This document shows, in pieces, positions 17,423 to 28,695 of a DNA stretch of 64,000 nt; position 1 is the first letter of the stretch; each line of letters begins with the position of its first letter. Origin of the DNA: Nocardia iowensis (GTDB taxonomy: Bacteria > Actinomycetota > Actinomycetes > Mycobacteriales > Mycobacteriaceae). Below the pieces are notes generated by a model that was not told the DNA's origin, ran no database searches, and saw nothing but the letters and a program-made list of their open reading frames with translations. The stretch lies in assembly GCF_019222765.1 (NCBI RefSeq), contig NZ_CP078145.1:8432001-8496000 (forward strand), in the 5' to 3' direction. The position numbers and the translations under genes were made by a program.

Positions 17423-19476
17423 TTAGACTCCTGGGTTTCGTTGCCCTCGGCGGGGTCGACGACGGCGAGGACGGCACCGACATCGACCTGCTGGCCGACG
17501 GTGACGTTGACGGCACTGAGCACACCGGCGGCGGGCGCGGCGATGGTGTGCTCCATCTTCATCGCCTCCAACCACAGAATGGGTTGGCCCTGTTCGACCC
17601 GGCTGCCGACCTCGGCGCCGAGCCGGATCACGCTGCCGGGCATGGGCGCCAGCAGTGAGCCGGTGGCCACCTGGTCGGCGGGATCACTGAAGCGAGGCAG
17701 TCTGCGCACGCTGACCGGACCGAGCGGCGAGTCGACGCACACCAGCTCGCCGTACCGGGCGACGGCGAAATGCCTTCGGACCGGGCCGCGTTCGCCGGGA
17801 ACGGCGAGAACCACCCGATCCGTGGCGGCCTCGACGAGCTCGAGTCCGTCGTAGCCGTCCACCGAGACGACGCCGCGGGTGTAGCGGTAACCGACATCGT
17901 GCGTTCCGCTGGTGCGACTCTCGAACAGCTTGTGCGTCGATTGCGACGGCAGGTTCCGCCAGCCGCTCGGCAGCCCGCCGCCGACCCGGGCAGCTGTCCG
18001 ATTCGCCGCGGCGTCGGCCAGTGCGGCGGCCACGATGGACAGTGCCTCGTCCGCCGCGGACACCAAAGGTGCTGCGAGCGTGTCCAGTCCGTGCGTGTCG
18101 AAGAAGGCGGTGTCGGTGTCGCCCGCCAGGAAGGCCGGGTGGCGCAGCACCCGGACCAGCAGGTCGCGATTGGTGACCAGGCCGTGAATCTTCGCTCGAT
18201 GCAACGCGGTGGCCAGCAATCGCGCTGCCTCGCTCCGTGTTTCGGCGTAGGAGATGACCTTGGCCAGCATCGGGTCGTAATGCACGCCGACGATCGAGCC
18301 GTCCACCACGCCGGTGTCCAGGCGCACACCCGGGCGGTCCAGCAGGTCGAATTCCGTCGCTACCAAGGGAATGTCGATGCGGTGCACGGTGCCGCTCTGC
18401 GGTTGCCAGTCGTGCGCGGGGTCTTCGGCGTACAGCCGGACCTCGATCGAATGCCCGTGCATCGCAGGCGGTTCGGTGGGCAGCGCATCGCCGGAAGCCA
18501 CCTCGAGTTGCAGGCGAACCAGATCCAGGCCGGTGGTGCATTCGGTGACCGGATGCTCCACCTGGAGGCGGGTGTTCATCTCCAGGAAGAAGAAGTCACC
18601 GCGTTCGTCGGCGAGGAACTCCACCGTGCCCGCGCCGGTGTAACCGATCGCACCAGCGGCGAGCCTGGCCGCCTCGAACAGCCGCGCCCGCATCCCGTCG
18701 GTGCGCTCGACCAGCGGCGAGGGCGCTTCCTCGATCACCTTCTGGTGGCGGCGCTGGATGGAGCACTCGCGCTCGCCGACCGCCCAGATGGTGCCGTGCG
18801 TATCGGCCATGACCTGGACCTCGATGTGACGGCCGGTTTCCAGGTACCGCTCACAGAACACCGTGGGATCGCCGAAGGCCGATTGCGCCTCGCGCCGAGC
18901 CGCTTCGATCTGTGGTTCCAGCTCGCCGAGGCTGCGCACCACACGCATGCCGCGACCGCCGCCACCGGCGGATGCCTTGATCAGGACCGGTAGCTGCGCC
19001 TCGGTGACCTCGGCCGGATCGAGTTCGGCGAGCACCGGGACACCGGCGGCGTCCATCATCTTCTTCGAGGCGACCTTGGAGCCCATCTGCTCGATGGCCT
19101 CGACCGGTGGGCCGATCCACACCAGCCCGGCCGCGAGCACCGCCCTGGCGAAATCGGCGTTCTCGGAAAGGAATCCGTAGCCGGGGTGGATCGCATCGGC
19201 GCCGGTGGCCAGCGCGGCATCGATGATCAGTTCACCGCGGAGGTAGGTCTCTCCCGGTGTATTACCCGGCAGGAGCACTGCCGCATCAGCCTCGGCCACA
19301 TGCGGGGCCGCGGCATCCGCCTCGGAGTAGACCGCCACCGTGCCGAGACCCATCCGGCGGCAGGTGGCGAAGACGCGGCGGGCGATCTCACCACGGTTGG
19401 CAACCAGGACATTCGTGATATGCCCGCCCGTCACCCGGCCACCGCCCCCCATCGAATCGCTGCGCGATGCTGTCAT
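17419..19476 (-). CDS. accA2: Acyl-CoA carboxylase alpha subunit: biotin carboxylase + biotin carrier (AccA2-like)
   Basis: A 685-residue biotin-dependent carboxylase alpha chain. After an unusual 18-20 residue leader (TASRSDSMGGGGRVTGGH), the biotin carboxylase domain begins NVLVANRGEIARRVFATCRR. It contains the ATP-grasp glycine loop KASAGGGGRGMR and HIEVQVMAD, and is followed by a BT-like linker. The C-terminal carrier domain has the biotinylation motif EAMKMEHT. The leader is encoded by repeat copy A, so translation might instead begin at the in-frame GTG inside it (V of RVTGGH). The partner beta chain is the adjacent gene. The complex carboxylates 3-methylcrotonyl- or geranyl-type acyl-CoA. 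Confidence 0.93.
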   Translation of the reverse strand: MTASRSDSMGGGGRVTGGHITNVLVANRGEIARRVFATCRRMGLGTVAVYSEADAAAPHVAEADAAVLLPGNTPGETYLRGELIIDAALATGADAIHPGYGFLSENADFARAVLAAGLVWIGPPVEAIEQMGSKVASKKMMDAAGVPVLAELDPAEVTEAQLPVLIKASAGGGGRGMRVVRSLGELEPQIEAARREAQSAFGDPTVFCERYLETGRHIEVQVMADTHGTIWAVGERECSIQRRHQKVIEEAPSPLVERTDGMRARLFEAARLAAGAIGYTGAGTVEFLADERGDFFFLEMNTRLQVEHPVTECTTGLDLVRLQLEVASGDALPTEPPAMHGHSIEVRLYAEDPAHDWQPQSGTVHRIDIPLVATEFDLLDRPGVRLDTGVVDGSIVGVHYDPMLAKVISYAETRSEAARLLATALHRAKIHGLVTNRDLLVRVLRHPAFLAGDTDTAFFDTHGLDTLAAPLVSAADEALSIVAAALADAAANRTAARVGGGLPSGWRNLPSQSTHKLFESRTSGTHDVGYRYTRGVVSVDGYDGLELVEAATDRVVLAVPGERGPVRRHFAVARYGELVCVDSPLGPVSVRRLPRFSDPADQVATGSLLAPMPGSVIRLGAEVGSRVEQGQPILWLEAMKMEHTIAAPAAGVLSAVNVTVGQQVDVGAVLAVVDPAEGNETQESK
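19421..19476 (-). repeat. Dispersed 'SRSDS' repeat, copy A (5' end of accA2)
   Basis: A 56-bp element covering the first 18 codons of the biotin-carboxylase gene. It is nearly identical to copies B (22233-22291) and C (24183-24238). On the minus strand it contains ATCGC-GCA-GCGAT (19456-19468), a 5-bp stem with a 3-nt loop, then a G-rich block. Stem bases are the same in all copies; loop bases differ. Confidence 0.8.
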
Positions 19477-19484
19477 GGTTCGCC

Positions 19485-21079
<1,595 letters not shown>

Positions 21080-21083
<4 letters not shown>

Positions 21084-22291
21084 GACTGGTACCCCAATCG
21101 TTTGGCGGCAAGGCCGGTGAGGATTTCGGTGGTGCCACCGCCGATGCCGAGGATGCGCATGTCGCGGTACTGGCGTTCCACCTCGGATTCGCGCATGTAG
21201 CCGAGACCGCCGAACAGCTGGACGGCCTGGTTGGCCACCCACTCGCCCGCTTCGACGGCGGTGTTCTTGGCGAAGCACACCTCGGCGATCAGGTCCGTCT
21301 CACCATTCGCGCTGCGCTGCGCCACATCTCGGGTGTAGACGCGGGCGACGTCGATCCGGCGGGCCATCTCGGTGACCGTGTTCTGCACGGCCTGCCTGCT
21401 GATCAGCGGGCGGCCGAAGGTTTCCCGGGTGCGGACCCAGTCCAGGGTGAGATCGAGGCAGCGCTGCGCGCTCGAATACGCCTGCACCGCAAGGCCGACG
21501 CGTTCACTGACGAACGCGCCCGCGATCTGGAAGAATCCGGAGTTCTCCGGCCCGATCAGGTTCTCCACCGGCACCCGGACATCCACATAGGACAGCTCCG
21601 CGGTGTCGGAGGCACGCCAGCCCATCTTGTCCAGCTTGCGGCTGACCGTGAAACCCGGTGTGCCCTTCTCCACCACGAGCAGCGAAATCCCGCCGGAGCC
21701 GGGGCCGCCCGTGCGTACCGCGGTGACCACGTAGTCGGCGCGACAGCCTGAGGTGATGTAGGTCTTCGCGCCGTTGACGATGTAGTGGTCGCCGTCGCGG
21801 CGCGCGGTGGTGGTGAGGTGGCCGACGTCGGAGCCGCCGCCGGGTTCGGTGACGGCGAGCGAGCCGATCTTCTCCCCGGCCAAGGTCGGTCGCGCCCAAC
21901 GCTCGATCTGCTCGGTATTGCCCGAGGCGATCATGTGCGGCACCGCGATGCCGCAGGTGAACAGCGACGCGAACAGCCCACCGGAGGCACCGGCCTGATG
22001 CATTTCCTCGCAGACGATCATCGCGTCGATGCCGTCGCCGCCGGAACCGCCCACCGATTCCGGAAACTGGATGCCGAGCAGGCCGAGGGCACCGGCTTTC
22101 TTGTGTAGCTCGCGCGGGATCTCCCCGTCGCGCTCCCACTCGTCCAGGTAGGGCAGGACTTCCCGCTCGGCGAAACCCCGTACGGTGGCCCGCAATTCGC
22201 GGCGCTCCGGGGTGTTCCAAGGACTGACCACGTGCCCACCCGTCGCCCGACCGCCACCCCTGGTCGAATCGCTTCGCGATACTGAATTCAT
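21080..22291 (-). CDS. Acyl-CoA dehydrogenase (FadE13-like) with repeat-encoded N-terminus
   Basis: 403 residues. The first 20 residues (MNSVSRSDSTRGGGRATGGH) are encoded by repeat copy B and do not belong to the family; the normal fold starts at WNTPERRELRATVRGFAERE. Typical motifs are SLAVTEPGGGSDVGHLTTTA and VQLFGGLGYMRESEVERQYR (near the catalytic and FAD-binding C-terminus). The ATG overlaps the AtuA-like gene's stop by 4 bp (ATGA), so initiation at 22291 is structurally supported even though it sits in the repeat. It probably oxidises the acyl-CoA entering the pathway. Confidence 0.93.
22233..22291 (-). repeat. Dispersed 'SRSDS' repeat, copy B (5' end of fadE13-like gene)
   Basis: The minus strand encodes NSVSRSDSTRGGGRATGGH at the start of the acyl-CoA dehydrogenase. 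Hairpin ATCGC-GAA-GCGAT (22268-22280) has the same 5-bp stem as copies A and C with a different loop. About 48 of the bases are shared with the other copies. Confidence 0.8.
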
Positions 22292-24000
22292 AACAGCTCC
22301 AATGGGATATCGAGATGACGGGACCGCAGCCATTCGCCGAGTCCCTTGGCCTGGGGGTCGAATCGCGCCTGATAGGCGACGCCCTGACCGAGTAGGCCTT
22401 CGATGATGAAGTTCACCGCCCGCAGGTTGGGCAGCACATGCCGGGTGACCGTCAGCGGGGCGGTTTCGGGGAGCAGTTCTTTGACGCGCTCGACGGTGAG
22501 TGTGTGCACCAGCCAGCGCCACTGCTCGTCGGTGCGCACCCAGACGCCGACATTGGCGTTGCCGCCTTTGTCACCGCTACGGGCCAGCGCGATCGTGCCC
22601 AGCGGTGCCCGGCGAGTTTCGCTGGCAGGCAACGGCTCCGGCAGTGCGGGCTCGGCGACATCGGCAAGTGACAGCGTGTCCACTGCCGGTGCGATATCGA
22701 CGCGGGACCCGTCCGGCAGCACCGCGACATGCGGCACCTCGGTGGCATCGACGAAACCGGGCGTGTACACGCCGTACGGAGAACCGTTGCCGGGCAACGT
22801 CGTAAAGCTGCACCCTGGATAGCTGGCCAGGGCCAATTCGACCGCCACGCTGGAGAAGGCGCGGCCGACCTTGTTCGGGTCCGGATCACGCACCACGCAG
22901 CGCAGCAGCGCGCTGGCCTGCTCCTCGGTGTCCGCGTCCGGCCGGTCGAGCCGCGCGAGCGTCCAATCCAGTTCGGCGGGCTTGGCGGGCAGCCAGGATT
23001 CCAGCTGTCGTTGTGCCAGTGCGGCTTTCGCCTCGATGTCGAGGCCGGTGAGGATGAACTCCATCTCGTTGCGGAAACCACCGAGGGTATTCAGGGAAAC
23101 CTTCAGCTGCTCCGGCGGCGCCTCGCCGACGACCCCGCTGATCAGCACCCGATCGCGGCCGTCGGCGCTGAGCCGGATGGCGTCCAGCCGTGCCGTCACA
23201 TCGGGACCGGCGTACCTCGCGCCCTGGATCTCGTACATGAGTTGCGCTGCGACGGTGTCGACGGTGACCGCACCGCCGGTGCCGTCGTGCTTGGTGATGA
23301 CACTGCTGCCGTCGCTCCGGATTTCGGCGATCGGGAAGCCTGGCCTGCCGAGGTCGGCGAGTTCGGTGAAGAACGCGTAGTTGCCGCCGGTGGCCTGGGT
23401 GCTGCATTCGATGACGTGCCCGGCCACCACCGCGCCCGCCAGCTGGTCGTAATCGGTGCGGCCCCAGCCGAAGTGGGCCGCCGCCGGGCCGACGATCACC
23501 GATGCGTCGGTGACCCGGCCGGTGACCACGATGTCCGCGCCCGCGTTCAGGCATTCGACGATGCCCCACGCACCGAGGTAGGCGTTGGCGGTGAGCGGGG
23601 CGCCGAGGCCGAGTTCGCCTGCGCGCGCGACCAAGTCGTCGCCTTCGACGTGCGCGATCTTCGCGTCGAGACCCAGATCGGCGGCCACCTTGCGCAATCG
23701 CTGCGCCAGGCCAGCGGGATTGAGGCCGCCCGCGTTCGTGACGATCTGCACGTTGCGTTCCAGCGCCAGCCCGAGGCAGTCCTCGATCTGCTTGACGAAG
23801 GTCTTGGCGTAGCCGAGGCCCGGATCCTTCATCCGATCGCGGCCGAGGATCAACATGGTGAGCTCGGCCAGATAGTCGCCGGTGAGCACGTCGAGCTGCC
23901 CGCCTTCGAGCATCTCGCGCATGGCGCTCAGGCGATCACCATAGAAGCCGGAACAGTTGCCGATCCGGAGCACGTCCGTGTTGGCGGCCAGCACACTCAT
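22288..24000 (-). CDS. Acyclic terpene utilisation AtuA family protein
   Basis: 570 residues. The N-terminal two thirds match the AtuA domain (DUF1446): VLRIGNCSGFYGDRLSAMRE, IVTNAGGLNPAGLAQRLRKV, GADIVVTGRVTDASVIVGPA. The C-terminal 110 residues form the smaller AtuA-like ferredoxin-fold domain (LGTIALARSGDKGGNANVGV). AtuA is required for citronellol/geraniol breakdown in Pseudomonas, but its reaction is not known to me. It is the first gene of the operon; the M. tuberculosis counterpart is Rv0976c (from memory). Its presence hints that the carboxylase handles isoprenoid-like acyl-CoA, although many actinomycetes keep this gene without known terpene growth. Confidence 0.92.
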   Translation of the reverse strand: MSVLAANTDVLRIGNCSGFYGDRLSAMREMLEGGQLDVLTGDYLAELTMLILGRDRMKDPGLGYAKTFVKQIEDCLGLALERNVQIVTNAGGLNPAGLAQRLRKVAADLGLDAKIAHVEGDDLVARAGELGLGAPLTANAYLGAWGIVECLNAGADIVVTGRVTDASVIVGPAAAHFGWGRTDYDQLAGAVVAGHVIECSTQATGGNYAFFTELADLGRPGFPIAEIRSDGSSVITKHDGTGGAVTVDTVAAQLMYEIQGARYAGPDVTARLDAIRLSADGRDRVLISGVVGEAPPEQLKVSLNTLGGFRNEMEFILTGLDIEAKAALAQRQLESWLPAKPAELDWTLARLDRPDADTEEQASALLRCVVRDPDPNKVGRAFSSVAVELALASYPGCSFTTLPGNGSPYGVYTPGFVDATEVPHVAVLPDGSRVDIAPAVDTLSLADVAEPALPEPLPASETRRAPLGTIALARSGDKGGNANVGVWVRTDEQWRWLVHTLTVERVKELLPETAPLTVTRHVLPNLRAVNFIIEGLLGQGVAYQARFDPQAKGLGEWLRSRHLDIPLELL

Positions 24001-24107
24001 CAGCGGGAATGCCTCCTGTAAACGGCGAACCGTCAGGGCACAGCCGCGTGCCGCACCCGTGAAGTCCGCGTTCCGGAGACCAGCATCACACCCCCGCCAG
24101 AAAAAAG

Positions 24108-24123
24108 CAAGCGCGCGTGCTTG
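24108..24123. promoter_or_regulatory. Palindrome, candidate TetR operator of the AtuA/AccA2 operon
   Basis: CAAGCGCGCGTGCTTG has 5-bp perfect arms (CAAGC/GCTTG) around GCGCGT and is flanked by A- and T-rich bases. It lies 108 bp upstream of the AtuA start. Size and position suit a TetR dimer, and the operon's own TetR gene (14848-15462) is the obvious candidate; this link is inferred. Confidence 0.5.
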
Positions 24124-24182
24124 TTAATCACGGATGGGTCAGAGTTTTTGGCCGCGTGGCCGCAGCGTGTTCGCGGCCCCTG

Positions 24183-24238
24183 AATGTCAGCATCGCGTAG
24201 CGATTCGATGAGGGGCGGTGGTCGGGCGACGGGTGGGC
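24183..24238 (+). repeat. Dispersed 'SRSDS' repeat, copy C (intergenic)
   Basis: This copy has the opposite orientation to copies A and B and lies 66 bp before the small membrane protein gene on the plus strand. Its frame would read ASRSDSMRGGGRATGGP but it is not attached to a known gene. The hairpin is ATCGC-GTA-GCGAT (24192-24204). Confidence 0.75.
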
Positions 24239-24304
24239 CTCGCGCTGTGGTGCTCGGGTGGGGGCGCGAACATTCAGCGCGGCAAACGCTGCACAATCAA
24301 CACG

Positions 24305-24466
24305 GTGTCTACCGACGTCAGTGTGATTCTGCTGTTCGCACTCGCTGGGTTTCTGCTCGGCGGGGCCTACTCGACCTGGAAAACCGCGCGCAAGTTGGCG
24401 ATCGCGCTCGCGGTGCTGGCCGTGCTCGCCGCTGCGGGCGGCATCGCCTGGTGGGTGGGGAGCTGA
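24305..24466 (+). CDS. Small two-helix membrane protein, 53 residues
   Basis: A short frame from GTG 24305 encodes STDVSVILLFALAGFLLGG, AYSTWKTARK, and LAIALAVLAVLAAAGGIAW followed by WVGS. This gives two hydrophobic segments joined by a short basic loop, a hairpin membrane protein. I do not recognise a named family; similar short proteins are annotated as hypothetical in nocardiae. There is no Shine-Dalgarno sequence; CACAAT seven bases upstream is a weak -10 candidate. Its stop lies one base from the stop of the convergent cyclase gene. Repeat copy C precedes it. Confidence 0.68.
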   Translation: MSTDVSVILLFALAGFLLGGAYSTWKTARKLAIALAVLAVLAAAGGIAWWVGS

Positions 24467-24467
24467 C

Positions 24468-25391
24468 TCAGTTCTCGGCGAGTTTGAAGATGCGCAGGTC
24501 CTCCGGGACGCCGCTCAGCGGCGCGGCGAAGAAGCTGCGGCGGTACGGCTTGACCACGTAGCCCAGTTCCTCGAGGATCTCCGGCCGCAGCGATTGCAGC
24601 GTCGCCTCGGACAGCATGGTGTTGCCGTTGCCGCCCGCCTCCATGACGCGGGCCGCGATGGTGACGTCCACGCCGAGCCAGTCGCCGCCGATCTCGCGCG
24701 GTGAGCCGGTATGCAGGCCGATCCGCATCTGGGGGCGGTAATCGCGCACCTTCACCTCGGCCAGGTTGCGCTTGGCATTGATCGCGGCGCGGACCGCCCG
24801 TTCGGCCGACGGGAACACCGCCATCACGCCGTCGCCCATCCGCTTGACCACCTGACCACCGCGTTCGGCGATCGGCGGCTCGATGGCCTTCGCGACGCGG
24901 CGCAGCAGTTCCAGGGTCGCCTCGTCGCCTGCCGAGAGGGACCAGCTGGAGAACGCCACCAGGTCGGTGAACATGACAGTTACTTCTGCGCTACCTTTGC
25001 CGCGGCCGACTCGTTCCAGCATCGCCTGCCAGACCTGCAAAGCGCCGAAACCGATCTCCCTGGCCGCGCTCGGAGTGCCACCGACCAGCTTGTCCGCGGC
25101 GCGTGCGACGGCACGCGCACCGCCGGGGCCGGTGACCGACAGCGGGTCACCGAAGGACGGGTCACCTGGGAGCTGCTCGCGCGCCTTGCGGAGCACACCG
25201 ATGAAATCGGTCCGATTGTTCGCCGCGTTCATCAGCGCGGAAAGCTGGCCCTTGCGCAGGCCGGCCCCGGGACGACGGAGGGGACCGTCCCCGTCCGCGG
25301 GCACCAGCGGGATGACCACCTCGGGCGGGATGCCGTTGTCGTCCTCCGGCTCCGGCCCGGGCGCGGCACCGCCGGAAGGTGTTTCGCTCAC
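24468..25391 (-). CDS. Class III adenylate/guanylate cyclase domain protein
   Basis: 307 residues from GTG 25391 (an ATG at 25445 would add 18). A Pro/Gly-rich N-terminus and a helical region (residues about 50-130, similar to the autoinhibitory segment of Rv1264-type cyclases) precede the cyclase homology domain. Metal-binding aspartates are in VMFTDLVAFSSWS and MGDGVMAVF. In DWLGVDVTIAARVMEA the transition-state Arg is kept, but the Asn four residues before it is Thr. Activity may therefore be lowered or altered. It has no membrane helix and is convergent with the 53-residue protein gene. Confidence 0.87.
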   Translation of the reverse strand: MSETPSGGAAPGPEPEDDNGIPPEVVIPLVPADGDGPLRRPGAGLRKGQLSALMNAANNRTDFIGVLRKAREQLPGDPSFGDPLSVTGPGGARAVARAADKLVGGTPSAAREIGFGALQVWQAMLERVGRGKGSAEVTVMFTDLVAFSSWSLSAGDEATLELLRRVAKAIEPPIAERGGQVVKRMGDGVMAVFPSAERAVRAAINAKRNLAEVKVRDYRPQMRIGLHTGSPREIGGDWLGVDVTIAARVMEAGGNGNTMLSEATLQSLRPEILEELGYVVKPYRRSFFAAPLSGVPEDLRIFKLAEN

Positions 25392-25403
25392 GCCCAGAGG
25401 GTA
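25392..25403 (-). promoter_or_regulatory. Probable leaderless promoter -10 element (cyclase gene)
   Basis: On the minus strand TACCCT (25398-25403) fits TANNNT and ends six bases before GTG 25391. This supports that GTG as the true start and a leaderless mRNA. Confidence 0.45.
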
Positions 25404-25445
25404 TCTCAGCCGACCTGTCGTCGGCGGATCACTGATCATCGCCAC

Positions 25446-25774
25446 CTGCTACCTCCCGACGGACGAAGCGGGCACAACATTGGGGCCGCCGATGGATAAC
25501 GAGCTGGTTGCTGGCTCGAACTCTACTCGCGGATTCGACGGCGATGAAGCGACGTGTTTCACAGTTTCCGCGATGTTCACATGGGCCATCGACCGGCAAT
25601 AATGCCCCGCCCACTCAACACCATCGGCCCGGTGCGAAGGGGATCGCACCGGGCCGATGGGTTACACCGTCCGCCGGGCAGTGGCGGGGCGGTGACGGGG
25701 CGCGCGGACCTCCCGACAAGGTCGGCGCCCCAGACCCGAGTGGCGAGGGAAGGCGACTCGGGTGGCTTGTGGAG
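25446..25774. other. Intergenic region between cyclase and ABC permease genes
   Basis: No convincing coding region is seen in these 329 bp. The only strong structure is the inverted repeat at 25621-25660. The rest includes upstream sequence for the cyclase gene and downstream sequence of the ABC operon. Confidence 0.6.
25621..25660. terminator. Perfect 17-bp stem-loop after ABC transporter operon
   Basis: CCATCGGCCCGGTGCGA (25621-25637) pairs perfectly with 25644-25660 across a 6-nt loop. It is about 115 bp beyond the permease stop on the minus strand. No T-run follows on either strand, so it is an actinobacterial I-shaped terminator or an RNA-stabilising hairpin. Confidence 0.6.
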
Positions 25775-26536
25775 TTACGCGTCGCGCTGGTTGATCATGA
25801 TCAGCGCGGCGCCGTAGACGATCGCCGTGAAGGCGACGAAGTAGAGCAGGCTGCCCCACGGGCCCCAGTGCCAATTGGCACCGGATTCCTGAACGCTGAG
25901 GAAGTGGCTCGCGTTCTGGAAGGGCAGGAACGGTGTCACATTGCGGCCGAAGCTGCCGAAGGCGCCGAGCAGCGGCTCGATCAGCAAGGACCACAACACG
26001 ATCAGCGAGATGGCGGCCGCCGACTGGCGGACCAGGACGCCGACGCCGATGGCGACCGCGATCATCAGGAAGGCGTAGATCGGGATGCCGTAGACGGCAC
26101 GCCATTGCCCGTCCAAGGTCAGGTTCGCCGCGGGGGCTGACCCGCCGATGGCCTTGGCCACCCCGATGGCGAGGAAGGCGAGGATCGTGGTGAGCACGGC
26201 GCTGAAGACGCCGACCAAGAAAGTCTTGGTCACCAGCACCTTGGTGCGATCGGGCACCGCCTGGAACGTCGTGCGGATGACCCCGAAGCGGTATTCGCTG
26301 GTCACCGTCAACGCCGCCATGATCATCAGGACCATCACGCCGAAGCCGACGACGCCCGCCGTCGCGGTGCTCACGTCCAGTGTGGGTGTTCCCTCCGCGG
26401 GATCGTCCCCCGCGGACTTGGTGACCAGCGCGAACAGCGCGGCAAGCCCGAGGGCGAGCACGACAACGATGGCCGAACACCACCAGGGCGACCTGGTCGA
26501 GGTGAGCTTGATTCGTTCTGCTGCCAGCACGCCCAT
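25775..26536 (-). CDS. ABC-2 type transporter permease
   Basis: 253 residues with six predicted membrane helices: one near residues 20-40, one near 62-82 (VVGFGVMVLMIMAALTVTSE), others near 105-130, 150-170, 175-195 and 225-245. The N-terminus LAAERIKLTSTRSPWW and TSEYRFGVIRTTFQAVPDR are typical of ABC-2 permeases in actinomycetes. It forms an export complex with the ATPase gene just upstream, whose stop overlaps this ATG by one base. The substrate is unknown; a peptide or antibiotic exporter is possible. Confidence 0.9.
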   Translation of the reverse strand: MGVLAAERIKLTSTRSPWWCSAIVVVLALGLAALFALVTKSAGDDPAEGTPTLDVSTATAGVVGFGVMVLMIMAALTVTSEYRFGVIRTTFQAVPDRTKVLVTKTFLVGVFSAVLTTILAFLAIGVAKAIGGSAPAANLTLDGQWRAVYGIPIYAFLMIAVAIGVGVLVRQSAAAISLIVLWSLLIEPLLGAFGSFGRNVTPFLPFQNASHFLSVQESGANWHWGPWGSLLYFVAFTAIVYGAALIMINQRDA

Positions 26537-27480
26537 CAGAGCGCACCTCCCATCACCTGATCGAAGCCTTCGCCGTGGTACTGCACGGCGCCGCCGGTCA
26601 TCCGCATGAACGCTTCCTCCAGCGAGGCGCGTTGCGGGGCCAGCTCGAACAGCGTGATGTCGTTCGCGCCCGCCAGTTTGCCGACCGCGTCACTGGTCAC
26701 GCCCGCCACGACGAGCGCGGGGCCGTCCTGGCCGGTGCCGTCTTCGCGGACCGTCATGCCGGTCGAGGTGAGCACGCTGCGCAATTGGTCGAGCTGCGGG
26801 CTGCGCACCCGTACCGACTGCTCGGAGGCGCGCTCGATGAATTCCTGGGTGGTCGAGTCGGAGATGAGCTGGCCGCGGCCGATCACCACGAGGTGTTCGG
26901 CGGTCTGCGCCATCTCGGAGAGCAGGTGGCTGGAGACCAGGACGGTGCGGCCCTCGGCGGCCAGCCGCTGCATGAACCGGCGGATCCACAGGATGCCCTC
27001 CGGGTCGAGGCCGTTGACCGGCTCGTCGAACAGCAGCACCTGAGGGTCGCCGAGCAGGGCACCGGCCAGGCCGAGCCGCTGGGACATGCCGAGGGAGAAG
27101 CCGCCCGCGGTCTTGCCCGCCACCTCGGACAGGCCGACCAGCCGCAGCACCTCCTCCACCCGCGACTTGGGGATGTCGTTGGAGGCGGCCATCCACTCCA
27201 GGTGAGCGCGCGCCGAGCGATTCGGATGCACCCACTTGGCGTCGAGCAGCGCGCCGACCTGGCGTAGCGGATGGTCCAGTTCGCGGTATGGCTTGCCCTT
27301 GATGAGTGCGGTACCCGCCGTGGGCTTGTCCAGCCCCAGGATCATCCGCATCGTCGTCGACTTACCGGCTCCGTTCGGGCCCAGGAACCCCGTCACCTGT
27401 CCGGGTCGAACGGTGAAGGAAAGATCCTGAACCGCGACGGTCTGCCCGTAGTGCTTGGTCAGCCCTCTCAGCTCGATCAT
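26536..27480 (-). CDS. ABC transporter ATP-binding protein
   Basis: 314 residues. Walker A GPNGAGKST is at residues 34-42, and Walker B reads VLLFDEPVNGLD. The signature region is SLGMSQRLG, the usual variant in ABC-2 drug-export ATPases (DrrA/CcmA-like). The last 100 residues form the C-terminal domain common to these ATPases. ATG 27480 is chosen so the protein begins MIELRGLTKHYG; an ATG at 27492 would add four residues. It energises the permease encoded next. Confidence 0.92.
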   Translation of the reverse strand: MIELRGLTKHYGQTVAVQDLSFTVRPGQVTGFLGPNGAGKSTTMRMILGLDKPTAGTALIKGKPYRELDHPLRQVGALLDAKWVHPNRSARAHLEWMAASNDIPKSRVEEVLRLVGLSEVAGKTAGGFSLGMSQRLGLAGALLGDPQVLLFDEPVNGLDPEGILWIRRFMQRLAAEGRTVLVSSHLLSEMAQTAEHLVVIGRGQLISDSTTQEFIERASEQSVRVRSPQLDQLRSVLTSTGMTVREDGTGQDGPALVVAGVTSDAVGKLAGANDITLFELAPQRASLEEAFMRMTGGAVQYHGEGFDQVMGGAL

Positions 27481-27676
27481 GGTCACCAGCATTCCGGAAA
27501 ACTCGGCGGCGCGCGTCACTACTAAGTGTCGTGTTCGATCATCCTCAGGTATGACACATCCCCTACTAGCCCCGACGGACACCCTGACCCGCGAGGACGC
27601 TGCGAACGAAGGCGTGTTCGGACCAGCCGGAGGGACTGAAGGACAACTTACATCCGGGACGACCGGACCGGCCGAA

Positions 27677-27712
27677 GCGTGCCTCCAGCAGGGCTGACCG
27701 GTGGAGGCACGC
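27677..27712. terminator. Stem-loop after thiG
   Basis: GCGTGCCTCCA pairs perfectly with TGGAGGCACGC across a 14-nt loop, 8 bp beyond the thiG stop (minus strand). It probably ends the thiOSG transcript and lies upstream of the ABC operon. Confidence 0.55.
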
Positions 27713-27719
27713 GTGCGGA

Positions 27720-28691
<972 letters not shown>

Positions 28692-28695
<4 letters not shown>

